DNA of 64,000 nucleotides, taken from contig CANPUZ010000059.1 of NCBI GenBank assembly GCA_947579665.1, forward strand, positions 372,001 through 436,000, read 5' to 3'. Position numbers and translations under genes: made by a program. The stretch is from Sympetrum striolatum (lineage: Eukaryota > Arthropoda > Insecta > Odonata > Libellulidae). Positions 35,590 to 47,067 of the stretch are shown in pieces. The notes under the pieces were generated by a model. That model searched no databases, was not told where the DNA came from, and worked only from the letters and a program-made list of their open reading frames with translations. The first letter of the stretch is position 1. Every line of letters starts with the position of its first letter.

Positions 35590-36946
35590 AATCAACTTGG
35601 TATTAGTGAGCCATTTCCTGTGGGAATATTTTATGGGGAAGGCAAACCTAAGCCACTTGCAGAGTACCTCTCTGAGTTTCTGAAAGAAGTAAGAGATTTA
35701 ACGAATGATACTGCCAGCATATTTGGGAGACAGTGTGCATTAAAATGCAGGTTTATTTGTGATGCACCTGCACGTGCATATATTAAGTGTATTATGGGGC
35801 ATAACTCACTGAATGGATGCAAGAGGTTTGAACAGGAGGGCAAAAGTATAGGGCAATTCATAATATACAGTAATGTAGTTGGCCCATTAAGGACTGACGA
35901 TTCTTTCAGGAATGGAGAAGACCATCACAAAGGAGACTCTCCTTTGAAAGAAATAGGTACTAATTTCATTTCTGACATACCTCTTGATCCCATGCATTTA
36001 GTGGACCTTGGAACTTTGAGGAGGATCTTAAAATATATCTTGTCTGAAGGTAATGTCATGACTAGACTTTCTGCTGCCAGTAGACGCATTCTAGATGCCA
36101 ATATTGAGGAAGTATCGCCTTTCTTACCCAGTGAATTCACCAGAAAAGTAAGGTCTCTGCATTATTTTTCTAAATGGAAAGCAACTGAATGTCGACAATT
36201 CCTGTTATATGTTGGACCAGTTGCTTTGAGTGAAAACATCCAATGTATTCAAATGCTTTCTGTTGTTCCATTCTGCAATTTTCATCATGAGCAATGAGAG
36301 ATTAATCTGTTCCTTCTTAGATGATGCAGACCAGTTTTTGAAACACTTTGTGTCTTATAGTGCTCAAATTTTAGGGAACAAGTTCTTATCTTACAACATC
36401 CACAGCCTGATGCATTTATGTAGTGATGTGAGGAATCATGGGTCTCTCCTAACTTTTAGTACATACCCATTTGAAAGTAAGCTAGGGCGGACTAAAACAC
36501 TTGTGAGATCATCTCATCTGCCACTGCAGCAAATATTTAAAAGGCTATGTGAGAAACAAATACTTGGAAGGGCAAACAATGATCCTGGGAGGCGAGGAGT
36601 AGTTGGTGAACATTATGAAGGTCCTCTGCCTGATGGAATTAATGTTGCTGGCCAGTTTCATTCTTATGAAGGCATAAACTACATTTTAAAAGATCGTCAT
36701 CCTGATAATTGTGTGTATTTGAGTAATGGGCACTATGGATTAATACGCAATATTTTAACTTGCAATGATGGTCACTCAACTGTTGTCAGAATTGTTACAC
36801 AAGAGTTTAATTCATTTTCTGACTTTTATTCATATCCTCTTCCATCTGGGAAACTTGGTGTTTATAAATTATGGAATCTGTCGTGTGAAGTCAAGGTGTA
36901 TGAATTTAAGGACATACAGTATAAAGCAATTCTTTTGCCCTATGGA
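35590..36946 (+). pseudogene. CACTA/EnSpm-like transposase (one frameshift)
   Basis: Frame 1 (to 36,297) reads LGISEPFPVGIFYGEGKPKP, then CDAPARAYIKCIMGH, SDIPLDPMHLVDLGTLRRIL and KWKATECRQFLLYVGP. Frame 2 (from about 36,240) continues the family pattern with NVFKCFLLFHSAI, YNIHSLMHLCSDVRNHGSL and TYPFESKLGRTKTLVR, to a stop at 36,949. The aspartate-rich first half and the YNIH..LMHL..DV..G segment resemble the Transposase_21/DUF4218 architecture of CMC-superfamily enzymes common in arthropods. One frameshift near 36,240 and no clear start codon (an in-frame TAG lies upstream). Classification is from motif memory. Confidence 0.6.
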
Positions 36947-37131
36947 TAAAAACATGTTGTATTTCCTTTGCTTCATTCATTCTAGGTGAGATTGCTTCCA
37001 TTTTAAGACTTATATTTAATGAAAATGAGATTTGCTGTTTCATTTTTGCATTCTAAAGTTTTTCTTTGATGTGAATTTTCTATTTTGGGATTTGTTAATC
37101 ATTGATAATATTTTTTTTCCAATAGACTTAA

Positions 37132-39042
37132 TATTGTGTTGTGGACTTCCTCATATGGTTTGATGATGCTGAAAAAGCTGCAAATGTGGAGGCAATGCGA
37201 GAGACAGCCGTGGTTCCTGAACGGTGGCTTCTCCCAAATAAGGACAAATGCCACTGGCCAAACGATTTCAGGGAGAACATGCTGAAATACCCAGTAGACA
37301 CATCATGGCCTTTGCATGATATTGAAGTGAGGGGCACGTATGGTAATTTCAAAATAATATCTCATGTGTTTCCTTCTCTCTTGTTTCTTCTTTTGCACTT
37401 ATTCAATCTGTTTTCCAGATTCATATCCTAAGGCTAGGCTGAAACTACCAAAGGCCTGTGATACTGACAGTTTTGAGTCGGCTGCTGAGAATGAGGAGAC
37501 ATTGAGAAGAAAAAGGAGGAAACCTATACGGTTCAGCCCTGAATCTCCTACATCAGGCAGTGAAAGAGATGAGGAGTTACCATCGACTTAATTACAAACA
37601 AAGGAAAGGATCTGCATTAAATGAAGGAATGCCATCTCCTCCTAAAATTTTCTCAAGGGTACTAGGGTACAAAAATGAGACTAGTAACAGGCAAAGTAAG
37701 GAGCAGTTTAGTTATAATCATAAAACTGTTATATTGAACAAGGAATTCTCTCATGTTATGAGTACCTTTCTATTAATTGGTAAAAATTAAAATATTTTCC
37801 TTCTCTAGCAGATGATGAAATAAGCTGTAGAGAGCAGATTGCAATCCCAGGGCCCTCTTCTAGAGATATGCATATATCAGAAAATTTAACTGAACTGGCT
37901 CACAGCAAATGCCAAGGTGATTTTTATGCTATTAAAATTTTATTATTCAAGTACCCTTTTTTCAAGTCTTGTAGAGCTAATTTCTTTTTTTGCTTTTGTT
38001 AGATGCACCATCTCATAGAAACTTGGAGGATTTGCAGAAAGGAAGTAGTATGATGCAGTCCTCATGGGCATTAGATGATGAGTAGCAAGGAATCAAAGGA
38101 AAGCAAAGGAATATACATGTTTTATCACATACATAACTGTAAATATTTCTCTGTTGTTGACTTTTTCCTGGTGATCTTTGCAGGATTGAAAAAATGCCTG
38201 AAGGAAATTTTAAAAAACCAGGAGCAAATCAAGTGTACTTTAAAAGCTCATAGTGCAATACTAGAGAATATATTTGCACACATCGGGAGTGAGTCTTCTC
38301 CAGACAAATTTTCAAAGCCTCCTGGATGGCCCTCAGTGATGCCTCTCCCTGATCATGAAGCTTTAGAAAAATTCGAGTTCTTCCTGGGGAAAAGAGAAAA
38401 GAGAGATTTTGTGGTATTGTGTAACATATATAATGACCCAAATTTACTTTTTAACTATACCCATGAGGCTCCCGGATAGTCATGTGGACAGCGCGTTTGC
38501 CTTCGGCGAAAGCGGTCCCGGGTTCGATTCCCGGTGGAAGCCAATGTGCAAAATGACCTAAGCTGTCGAAGTACTTTTAAAAAAATACTACTACCAACTA
38601 TACCCATGATACTAAAACTTTTCTTTTTTACCACAGACTAAATACATTTCATTGAAATGTTGTAGCCCAAAAGGCTATGAAGATATGGCAAGGAACATTT
38701 GCCGCTTTATTTTATCATAGCATTTGAAACTGAAGCTGAACTGGAGGGGTACTGAGCACAAGAAAGGCCTCCGCAATACAAAAACTGCTTCTGCTCTGAC
38801 TGGTGTGTATTTTCCCCCTAATACAGAGTATTTGTTTATCAACCTGAATAGTTTTATTCATTGAAAATATATCACTTGTCATTACTCATTACAGATGCAG
38901 TTCTGTTCAAATACCCTGGATCGGGCTCAAAAGCGATAGCCAAGACTGTGGGCTCATGGCTTAGAAATAATATTCCTTCTGATAAAAGGGAAGAAGGAAA
39001 TGAAGCATTATGCATTGACTCTGGTGATGACATTAGTCAATA
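37132..39042 (+). pseudogene. DUF4806-type partner gene of the CACTA-like element, multi-exon, SINE-interrupted
   Basis: Exon-like blocks: 37,132-37,342 (VVDFLIWFDDAEKAAN, VVPERWLLPNKDKCHWP), 37,420-37,590 (DSYPKARLKLPKACDTDSFE, basic RRKRRKPIRF), about 37,812-37,917, about 38,003-38,083, about 38,185-38,425 (LPDHEALEKFEFFLGKREKR) and 38,895-39,042 (DAVLFKYPGSGSKAIAKTVG, stop). Most are preceded by AG acceptors. The LPDHEALEKFEFFL block is the DUF4806 signature, a domain often found next to this transposase type. A SINE (38,467-38,595) cuts the domain, and the stretch just downstream (38,640-38,810) is frame-broken. It lies directly downstream of the transposase, on the same strand. Confidence 0.55.
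38467..38595 (+). mobile_element. tRNA-derived SINE, plus strand
   Basis: Flanked by a perfect 14-bp direct repeat AACTATACCCATGA (38,453-38,466 and 38,596-38,609). The head (38,467-38,542) has a tRNA-like start GGCTCCCGGATAGTCATGTG, a B box GGTTCGATTCC and a closing GGTGGAAGCC. In place of a normal anticodon arm there is a longer hairpin (TTTGCC-TTC-GGCGAA). The tail ends in TACTACTACC. It sits inside the DUF4806 coding region. Confidence 0.9.
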
Positions 39043-40216
39043 AACATTTGATGGACTTCTTGGTTTTGAATAACTCCTATTAAGAATCCTGCTAAAATAT
39101 GATGATTTACCATGAAAAACAAGAATGTATGCTTTAGATGCAAACTTACAAGGCAATTTCTTCGAGTTTTTTTGTTACATGCTTAGTTTATATTTATAAG
39201 TTTGCCACATGCTAAGTGTGGTGGATGAGTTGTTGGATTGTGAAATATATTGACATTGGCATTTGTAATTCTGGAGTTCCATGTTCTAATTAATAACAAA
39301 CTGATTCCTATATGTTGTTTCTTTTAAGCTTAATCCGAAATAAATATATATACTATATATTATATAATTATATGTATAATATATTATTCTTTATTAAAAG
39401 TTAACACTATACCACCAGCTGCTTGTCTATCGTTTTAGATTTAATTATAATTGATCATGTGAAATTTGTGGGAAGTCCTGAGATGCAAAAACATTTTCAT
39501 TTACAGCACATTTTCTGGTGTATTCTGCATCCTTTACCCTTCTTTCAGTTAATTAAATGACTACTTGATGGAACTATTAATTTTCTTTACGATTTATGTG
39601 GATAATATACATCTGAGATCTTACGAAACGGCAATATTACTAATCAAAATATTTGAATTTGTCCAACACTTTGATATGTTTTATCTTTTGAAATATCTTT
39701 CAGGGACTCTTAATTTACCCGTTCAATTACTTTTAAGGAAGCTCAATTTATTTCAAAAAAATTCAAATTTATTGTTCTCAAAGTATTCCAAATATTTGGG
39801 TTTTCAAATGTTTCCTGTTAAAAGTATTCAAAGTGGTTTCAAATATCTAGGAGACTTCTCAAAGAGATCTCTGTTACATCTCCAAGACAATGCATCATAT
39901 TTATACTGCACCTGAAATGCAGTAAAAAATGTGCATTCACAATGCACATTTAATGTACCAAAAAGGCGTGGACTAAAATGTACTTTCAATGTGCATAATG
40001 AATGTACATTAAAAGCACATATAATGCACTTTGGCTCTGCTTGGAAGAGATTAAATTTATATGACCTTTACAAAACCAAGTGAAATAGTACAGATTTGGA
40101 GAAAAGTTCACTTAATGATTTCTTAAGCATGGATAAACTCACTGCAAAAAAATCAAAATTTTAGGAAGTGCATTAGCCTCTCTTGTTATTCTAGTAAATA
40201 GAGACTTATATATTTC
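39043..40216. other. No gene seen; short palindromes near 39,927
   Basis: AT-rich flank of the CACTA-like element. 39,927-39,951 is a perfect hairpin (AAATGTGCATT, CAC, AATGCACATTT), and ATGTGCAT/ATGTACAT-type words recur to about 40,035. They could be subterminal repeats of the element. No CACTA-type terminus was identified. Confidence 0.4.
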
Positions 40217-41349
40217 TATTATATACAGATGCTTCTCCGGATCCATTCATGATATACCCATATACCCAGATAGGATACTAATTCACAGGCTAAACTACTG
40301 GCGTCATTGACTCGAAATTTTTACCACGTATTGGCCATAACGTGAAACCTCCAGGAAAAAAGCGACTTTGATCCTCAGTGTCATAGGTTCGATTCCAGAG
40401 GGCCCCAAAGTCCCGATTTTTTCCGTTTGAATGAAATACCGTGATTTTCGGGAATTAAAAAAAAATACTTTCCGGATAGGTAGAGAAATAAAACTCAAGG
40501 AGCCTATATATATGGTAATGATCTATCCAAATCATAAATGAGTTTTACAGAAAATATCCTAAGTTCGATGCTAGGTCGAGGCAAAAATCGGCCGTTTAAA
40601 ATGCATTGTGGCGATTTTTATGATTTTTTTTGACCCTTTCCCGATGGCATGGATACTTGAAATTCGGCATGAGGTTGGAGATCATAAATTTATTTCATAA
40701 TCAAATTTTTTGTATTCACTGATGGTCCTTGGTTCGATCCCAGAGGGCCATTTACATTCCTCAATGCATTTTTATAGAGATTACGGAGACAAATTTTAGG
40801 TACTTCCAGGCATGATATCGATTTCAAACTTTGCACAAAATAAGTTCAAGTCCTTTAAAATCATACTGTGCATTCACAGCGTAAATATATTTCCTGGGTT
40901 CGACATCAGGCGTCTCTTATATCAGTAGTTGATCCGATTTTTAATAATTATTTTGAGCCCTATCCCAATAATATAGAAACTTGAAATTCAGCAAATAGAT
41001 AGAGGTCATAAATAACTTTCATGAACATGTTTTAGATTTCCAAGATCGTCCTTGGTTCGAATCCAAAGCGCCATTTACATTCCTGAAAAGTAGATCGTCG
41101 TTTGAGGCAGTTGTAGCCAATATTTCTGCTTGAATTTTCACACATAGTAAGAGATGGTGATTTTCTGTTGTGCTACATAGTAAGCTTACCAGGAAGACCC
41201 GGGTTCGATGCCAGACAATTAAATTGCAGCGAATTTTAAGAATATTTTCAATACCTTTTTTTTTCTTTTGAGGGCCGTCCCGATATGATGCCGACATGAA
41301 ATTATTGTTGTCGATCTGCTTGCAGTATGCAAGCTACATTTTGCTCGTC
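40217..41349 (+). repeat. BB-family repeat, tandem copy a
   Basis: Starts at TATATACAGATGCTTCTCCG and ends with the hairpin GCTTGCAGTATGCAAGC. Six T-arm-like motifs near 40,386, 40,562, 40,733, 40,899, 41,055 and 41,203 follow the same order and spacing as at 27,786-28,955. Confidence 0.8.
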
Positions 41350-42496
41350 TATTATATATAGATGCTTCTCCGGATTCACTCATGATATACCCAGATACCC
41401 AGATAGGATACTAATTCACAGGCTAAACTACTGGCGTCATTGACTCGAAATTTTTACCACGTATTGGCCATAACGTGAAACCCCCAGGAAAAAAGCGACT
41501 TTGATCCTCAGTGTCATAGGTTCGATTCCAGAGGGGCCCAAAGTCCCGATTTTTTCCGTTTAAATGCATTACCGTGATTTTCGGGAATAAAAAAAAAATA
41601 CTTTCCGGATAGGTAGAGAAATAAAACTCAAGGAGCCTATATATATGGTAATGATCTATCGAAATCATAAATGAGTTTTACGGAAAATATCCTAAGTTCG
41701 ATGCTAGGTCAGGGCAAAAATCGGATGTTTAAAATGCATTGAGGCAATTTTTAAGATTTTTTTTTTGCCCTCTTCCTGATGGTATGGAAAATTGAAATTC
41801 GGCATGGGGTTAGAAAACCGTAAATATATTTCATAATCAAATTTTACATATTGCCTGATGGTCCTTGGTTCGATCCCAGAGGTCCATTTACATTCCTCAA
41901 TGCATTTCTTACGGAGAAAACGGAAACAAATTTTAGGTACTTCCCGGCACGATATTGACTTCAAACTTTGCATAAAGAAAGATCAAGTCCATACAAATCA
42001 AGCTGTGCATTCACAGCTGACAATGTGTCCTGGGTTCGACACCAGGCGTCTCTACAATCAGTAACTGACCCAATTTTTAATGATTATTTTGAACCTTTTC
42101 CCAACAATATAGTAACATGAAATTCGGTATGTAGAAGGAAATCATAGATACATTTCCAAATCATGTTTTAGATTTCCAAGATCGTCCTTGGTTCGAATCC
42201 AGAGAGCCATTTACATTCGTGAAAATTAGAACGTCTTTTGAGGCAGTTGTAGCCAATATTTCTGCTTGAATTTTTACAAATAGTTAGATATGGTGATCAT
42301 CTATTGTGCTGCATAGTATGTTCACCAGTAAGACCCCGGTTCGATGCCAGGGGATAAAATTTCAGCGAATTCTAGGAATATTTTCAATCCTTTTTCTTTT
42401 TCTTTTGAGAACCGTCCCGATATAATGCCGACATGAAATTAGTGTTGTCGATCTGCTTGCAGTATGCAAGCAACATTTTACTTGTATATATATATA
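41350..42496 (+). repeat. BB-family repeat, tandem copy b
   Basis: Directly follows copy a, head-to-tail, joined by ATTATATATA. Six motifs near 41,519, 41,696, 41,869, 42,033, 42,190 and 42,340. Ends with the terminal hairpin, then TA repeats at 42,484-42,496. Confidence 0.8.
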
Positions 42497-43274
42497 CACA
42501 CTGGGGTTCAAAAGTCTAACCATGTCCCACAAGTGCCACCGACTTGAAATTTTTACGACGTTATGGCCATGACGTGTAACCTCCAGGAAAAAGCCTTCAT
42601 TGATTCTTGGTGTCATGGGTTTGATTCCAGAAGGCCCCAAAGTCCCAATTTTCTCCATATGGATACATGGTGGCAATTTTCAAAATTTTTTAATAATATT
42701 TCCCGGACAAGTAGAGAATCGAAATTCAAGGAGCTTACAGATATGGTCAGGAACTTTTAAAAACATGAATGACTACTTATAAGAACATCCTGGGTTTGAT
42801 ACTAGGACGATTCAAAAATCCCGCATTTAAAATGCATGGTGATAGTTTTTCATTTATTTTTTTGATGCAATTATCGGAATGTAAGGAACTTTTCGCTCAG
42901 CTAGAAGATATATATTAAGAATTGGTTTAAGAAAAAAATTTCATAAGCCCGTACTATTCCTGGGTTCGATGCCAGAGCACATTAGCATTTCTCTTATAAG
43001 GAATATAAGGGAAAAGTAAGTCGTCATTTGAGGCAGTTGCAGCCAATATTTCTGGTTGAATATCAACATATAGTTAGAGATGGTGATCTTCTATGGTGCT
43101 GCATAGTAAGTATCACCGGGAAGACACAGGTTCGATACCAGACGAATAAATTGCAGCAGAAATTAAGAAAATTTTCCATCCATTTTTTTTTCTTTTGAGG
43201 ACTCACTCTATGTGATGCCGACAAAATATTTGTGTTATCGATGTCCTTGCAGTATGCAAGCAACATTTTACTCG

Positions 43275-43314
<40 letters not shown>
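42497..43314 (+). repeat. BB-family repeat, tandem copy c (5'-short)
   Basis: Lacks the usual 5' start. Four motifs near 42,620, 42,792, 42,963 and 43,131. Ends with GCAGTATGCAAGCAACATTT and a 38-bp AT run (43,277-43,314). Its third unit resembles the fragment at 4,080-4,160 more than copies a and b do. Confidence 0.75.
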
Positions 43315-43317
<3 letters not shown>

Positions 43318-43527
43318 GTCAAATTTTAATTTAAGGAGGTAGTCGAAATGTAACTTGAAGAATCGAATGAAGAAGTATGGAAGGAATATCTTTTGAGCAT
43401 TTCACATAAAATAGTAATTACATTTCAGTATCAGCTCATATTTTTGTCTATGTTTCATTCTATATGGGAATCAATTATGCTTTGAGAGTTTCAACAGTTA
43501 TTAAATATGTGTTAAAGGTTCATTCTT
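43315..43527. other. Intron sequence of ZAD unit 2 (no separate gene)
   Basis: Similar to 19,780-19,945 and, inverted, to 55,790-55,990. It marks the return to ZAD-locus sequence after the BB array. Confidence 0.55.
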
Positions 43528-43802
43528 ACTTTCTCCATATAGTATACAGAAAGTAACGTTTTCATAAAAAAACAACTTCGAGATTTCAAAGGAAATACAT
43601 CCCTAGAACACATTTTGACCATTTTCTGAATAATGTTCTTTATAATAACTATTAACCATATGACTACCAAACCTCCTATATAGCACTGTGGTTGGTGTCG
43701 TTAGAGTTGATTAGCTTTTGGAGAAAATTGGTTAACCAGAAGTCAAGCTTTATTTTTCGAAGCTCATTTCCGTTTTTGCAAAATTCTTCCATAAATCTGA
43801 TA

Positions 43803-46317
43803 TTAACCCTTCAGCGCCCAAGGTTTTTTTTTTTCTCGGAAATCGAAGATTTTACTAGAAAACATGGTTTATGGCGTTAGAATAGTGCCTTGATCGGTAA
43901 AATTCCTGTACACACGATATTAAGCGCGGGGGAGTCGGGTGCCGTATGGCACCGCTGGGTGGTAATCATAGCTATATGCAACTAACTTATTATGGTCTAT
44001 GGTTATTAAAACTAATTGGAAAAGACGTGCGTAAAATTGGTATTTATTTATTTGTTGCTTTAAAAATGTAGCAAAACAAAAACATGAACCCATCCATTGG
44101 GTTTTAATCAAATGTAAAGTGTCTTACACTAAAAAAATAAACGTACATAAAAACTTGCACATGCGTTACAACAAGCATAACTACCTGTGCAGAACATCAA
44201 GATTGTTTATGCACCGATTATACACAAAGTTACATATGAATATCGACCTTTACATATTATAACGCAAGTACTAAAAAGCTAGAAAAATCAGACTCTCCTT
44301 TTCAAGTCCAAACCTACATATTCTTTGGTTGATTATCAGGTCCCAGTATTATCACATGAGCTCAAAAAAGTAATTAGGATAGGAGCAATCTCGAACACCA
44401 ACAAAAATTAGGAACAAAAACAATACAAATCATTCTCCTAATCTCTACTACTAGAAAGCTTACAAAATCTTAGTAGAATGCTTTTAATAAAGTTAACAAT
44501 CTATCAAAAATACCATGAAAAGCTGTAGACCACCTTATTTAGGCACGTGGTACGCGATGAAGCACACAACGCACAACCCTACGTTACGCTTAGAGCCAAA
44601 TCCAAATTTTGTTCGGGGCGATGATTTTTCAAAAGCTTTTCTTGAATCATATCCATGAAGGCTCTCAACTTCCAAAACTTGTCCGTAGGGTTGGGCTTGG
44701 TATTGTCTGCTAGATGCAAGTAGCGCTGTATCTCCAAAAACCGATTTCTTCGCATACTGCAAAACACAAGATCGTTGCGGACGTCTCGTGCCTCTTCCCA
44801 ATACTGACGTTTGTCTGGAACTGTATTGTAGCCAGAAAGTATGAGTTTGCCAAGGAAAACCTTGATTTCCTCTACGGTGATGTTAGGCAAGCTCGAGGCA
44901 TTAGAGAAAAGTGCATACTTGTTACTTTCCTCAGCAATAAAACTGATGACGTCTTGATCGAAAAACATTTCAAAAATGTCGACAGCAGTTTTATCCCGCA
45001 ACGAAAGGTAATCTGCTTCTGGAAAAATCTTTTCCTGAGTCTTCAAATAGACGCCTTTCTTCCATTTAAATTGTTGTTTCGGGGCACCTTTCTTCTGAGC
45101 AGATTTCTTCTTCGACTGTGATATTTTTGTGCTTTTTGATGTTTGGCCGCGCTTACGTTTTGGTGCTGATATTTGACTTGTATCAGAGTCAGTACTATCC
45201 TTGTCCCTAGATTTGCCAAAAAGATCTGTGGCATCTGCTTTATAATACACTATTTCAGCCCTTGCTCTCAACTGCCTCCCGGAAAGGTTGTCAATTGCTC
45301 CTCCGTCGTCCTCATTGCCAGAATCCTCATCGGTTAGAATGTTTCTTTCTGGAGGTTCTATGTATATACATGATACATCATCAACCTTCTCCTCTTCTAG
45401 GTAATCAAGAGCCTCTTTGACAGTTTTGGTCCTGGAAAGAATACTCGGAATTAGGAAACCATAGTTTGAGTTATAACCGGCCAATTTTTGTTTTGCTTTT
45501 AGAACGGAATGTGCACACTATTTTTTTTCTCGGTTTCTTCTTCGTTGCAGAAGAAATGCTCAAACATAAGATTATAAATAAATTACACATAAAAAATAAA
45601 AAAGTACTAAAATCGCGCTTTTTGCCGGGTAGGCCTATATTTATTACGTAAGACAAAAATATTGCCTTCTTTTCATTGCGCGAAAGAAATGTCGGGGAGT
45701 GATTAGTAATCAAAGTATGTCTATACGAAGAAACAAAAAAAATATAAAAACAAACATCAGAAATAGCGTCACACCTCCTTCCTACCAGCCATATCCCGAA
45801 ATAAAAAAGAAATATTCGTAAATAATATTTTCTTTGCCTAAAAGCAAAATTTAACTCCGAAAATACCAATAACATATAAAAACAGCATTTTCTGGTAAAC
45901 TGCACCATGGTGCTAGCTAGCCGCCCAGCGGTGCCAAACGGCATCCACCGAAAAAAACAATGCCTCTACCGCAATGTAATGAAATCTGACTCAAGATAAG
46001 TACTTATGAGGGCACTATGACTTGTTGGCAACACGTAAATCACACTGTAACCTCAAATTAATAGTTAAAACAATAATTTTTAGAAGCTTACCTTTTTCTT
46101 GAAGACATGGCGATCATTCCTCCTCGACTTGTTTACGCAAAATGATCCTTTCTCGTCGACTGCAGACGCGAATGTGACACAGAGGGGTGGAGAGGATAGA
46201 GGAGAGGTACCTAGATAAACGTAAATCGCCATACAAGCAAACAGAGCGGCGATGCCGGAATTACGCGTCGCTTTTTCGTTGGGTGCCAAACGGCACCTCT
46301 GGGCGCTGATGGGTTAA
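43803..46317 (-). mobile_element. piggyBac element 2 (internally deleted)
   Basis: TTAA at 43,803-43,806 and 46,314-46,317. The inverted ends CCCTTCAGCGCCCA and CCCATCAGCGCCCA (right, reversed) differ at one base. Subterminal palindromes: GGTGCCGTATGGCACC (about 43,938) and GGTGCCAAACGGCACC (about 46,282), with a related copy near 45,929. It carries only the N-terminal part of a transposase, so it is non-autonomous. Confidence 0.9.
44579..45484 (-). pseudogene. piggyBac transposase, N-terminal 300 residues only
   Basis: The open frame reads an acidic, low-complexity N-terminal region, a basic patch (APKRKRGQTSKSTKISQSKK) and then the DDE_Tnp_1_7 N-terminal domain (DIFEMFFDQDVISFIAEESN, RRNRFLEIQRYLHLADN, FWKLRAFMDMIQEKL). 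It stops before the first catalytic aspartate, so it has no active site. No ATG begins this frame. A short upstream exon, MSSRKR with donor GTAAGC (46,108-46,092), may be the original first exon. The truncated protein could still bind ends, but this is speculation. Confidence 0.8.
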
Positions 46318-46439
46318 GGTATATATAGTTACCTACAAAAAGTAACCAAAATTGTATTTTTTTATATATTACTGGCATAGGCATCTGTTTTCAATAAAAA
46401 TGGAGAAAGTCATTGCGTCATGTTTAGATATTTTTTCCT

Positions 46440-46800
46440 TAAAATAGGATGATCATATTAGTCCGTACATTGCAAATCTTGCATGGCTTAAGGTAAAAAC
46501 TGGAAGAAAATATATGCTTGGATCATATTTGTATAGTCTTGATAGATAAAAAAAAAACAGAATACTCGATTCAATTTTTTCCAATTAGGGATAAAAAGTC
46601 GTATGTAATGATCAGAATGCCTCTCAACTACTTAACATCCCAAATCACAGAACCACTGCATACAAAAACTCTTTTTGTATTGCTGTGGCAAATCTATGGA
46701 ATAGCATTTCTAATGATATTTAAGTATCTAATTCATTGTTTCTTTTCAAAAACAAACTAATTCATTATCTTCTTGCATTAGAAATGGAATAATGTGCCAT
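46440..46800 (+). mobile_element. Non-LTR retrotransposon 3' fragment
   Basis: Frames around 46,445-46,800 give SPYIANLAWLKVKTGRKYML, then YKNSFCIAVANLWNSISND and FKNKLIHYLLALE, the C-terminal end of a jockey-like reverse-transcriptase protein. A related fragment lies inverted at 55,450-55,760 in the minus-strand ZAD gene. Confidence 0.6.
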
Positions 46801-47067
46801 TCATGCCATGGTGCTATATAAGATGTCTATTATTTTTATAACAAAAATTTATCTGGGTTTAATTTAATTAATAATGAGCTGTTTTGTATTTATATTTCTT
46901 TTCTGTTTGATATTAAGTGGACAAAGAAGTCCATTTTTTCTTTCTTTCTGGATAATTTCATTTCCTTTTCTTTGCTCTCCTTCTTTTGAATGCCTAAGGA
47001 CTTGTTTCATGCTTAATACTTTGACATGTTTTGTTTTGTTAGTAATTACTAATATTCTTCATTTCAG

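Larger units (their letters stand above)
43528..46410. repeat. Repeat SP, second copy (interrupted by piggyBac 2)
   Basis: Left part 43,528-43,802 and right part 46,318-46,410, with ends ACTTTCTCCATAT and TGGAGAAAGT. The interruption lies at a TTAA inside SP sequence that also occurs, uninterrupted, at 26,693-27,691. Confidence 0.65.
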
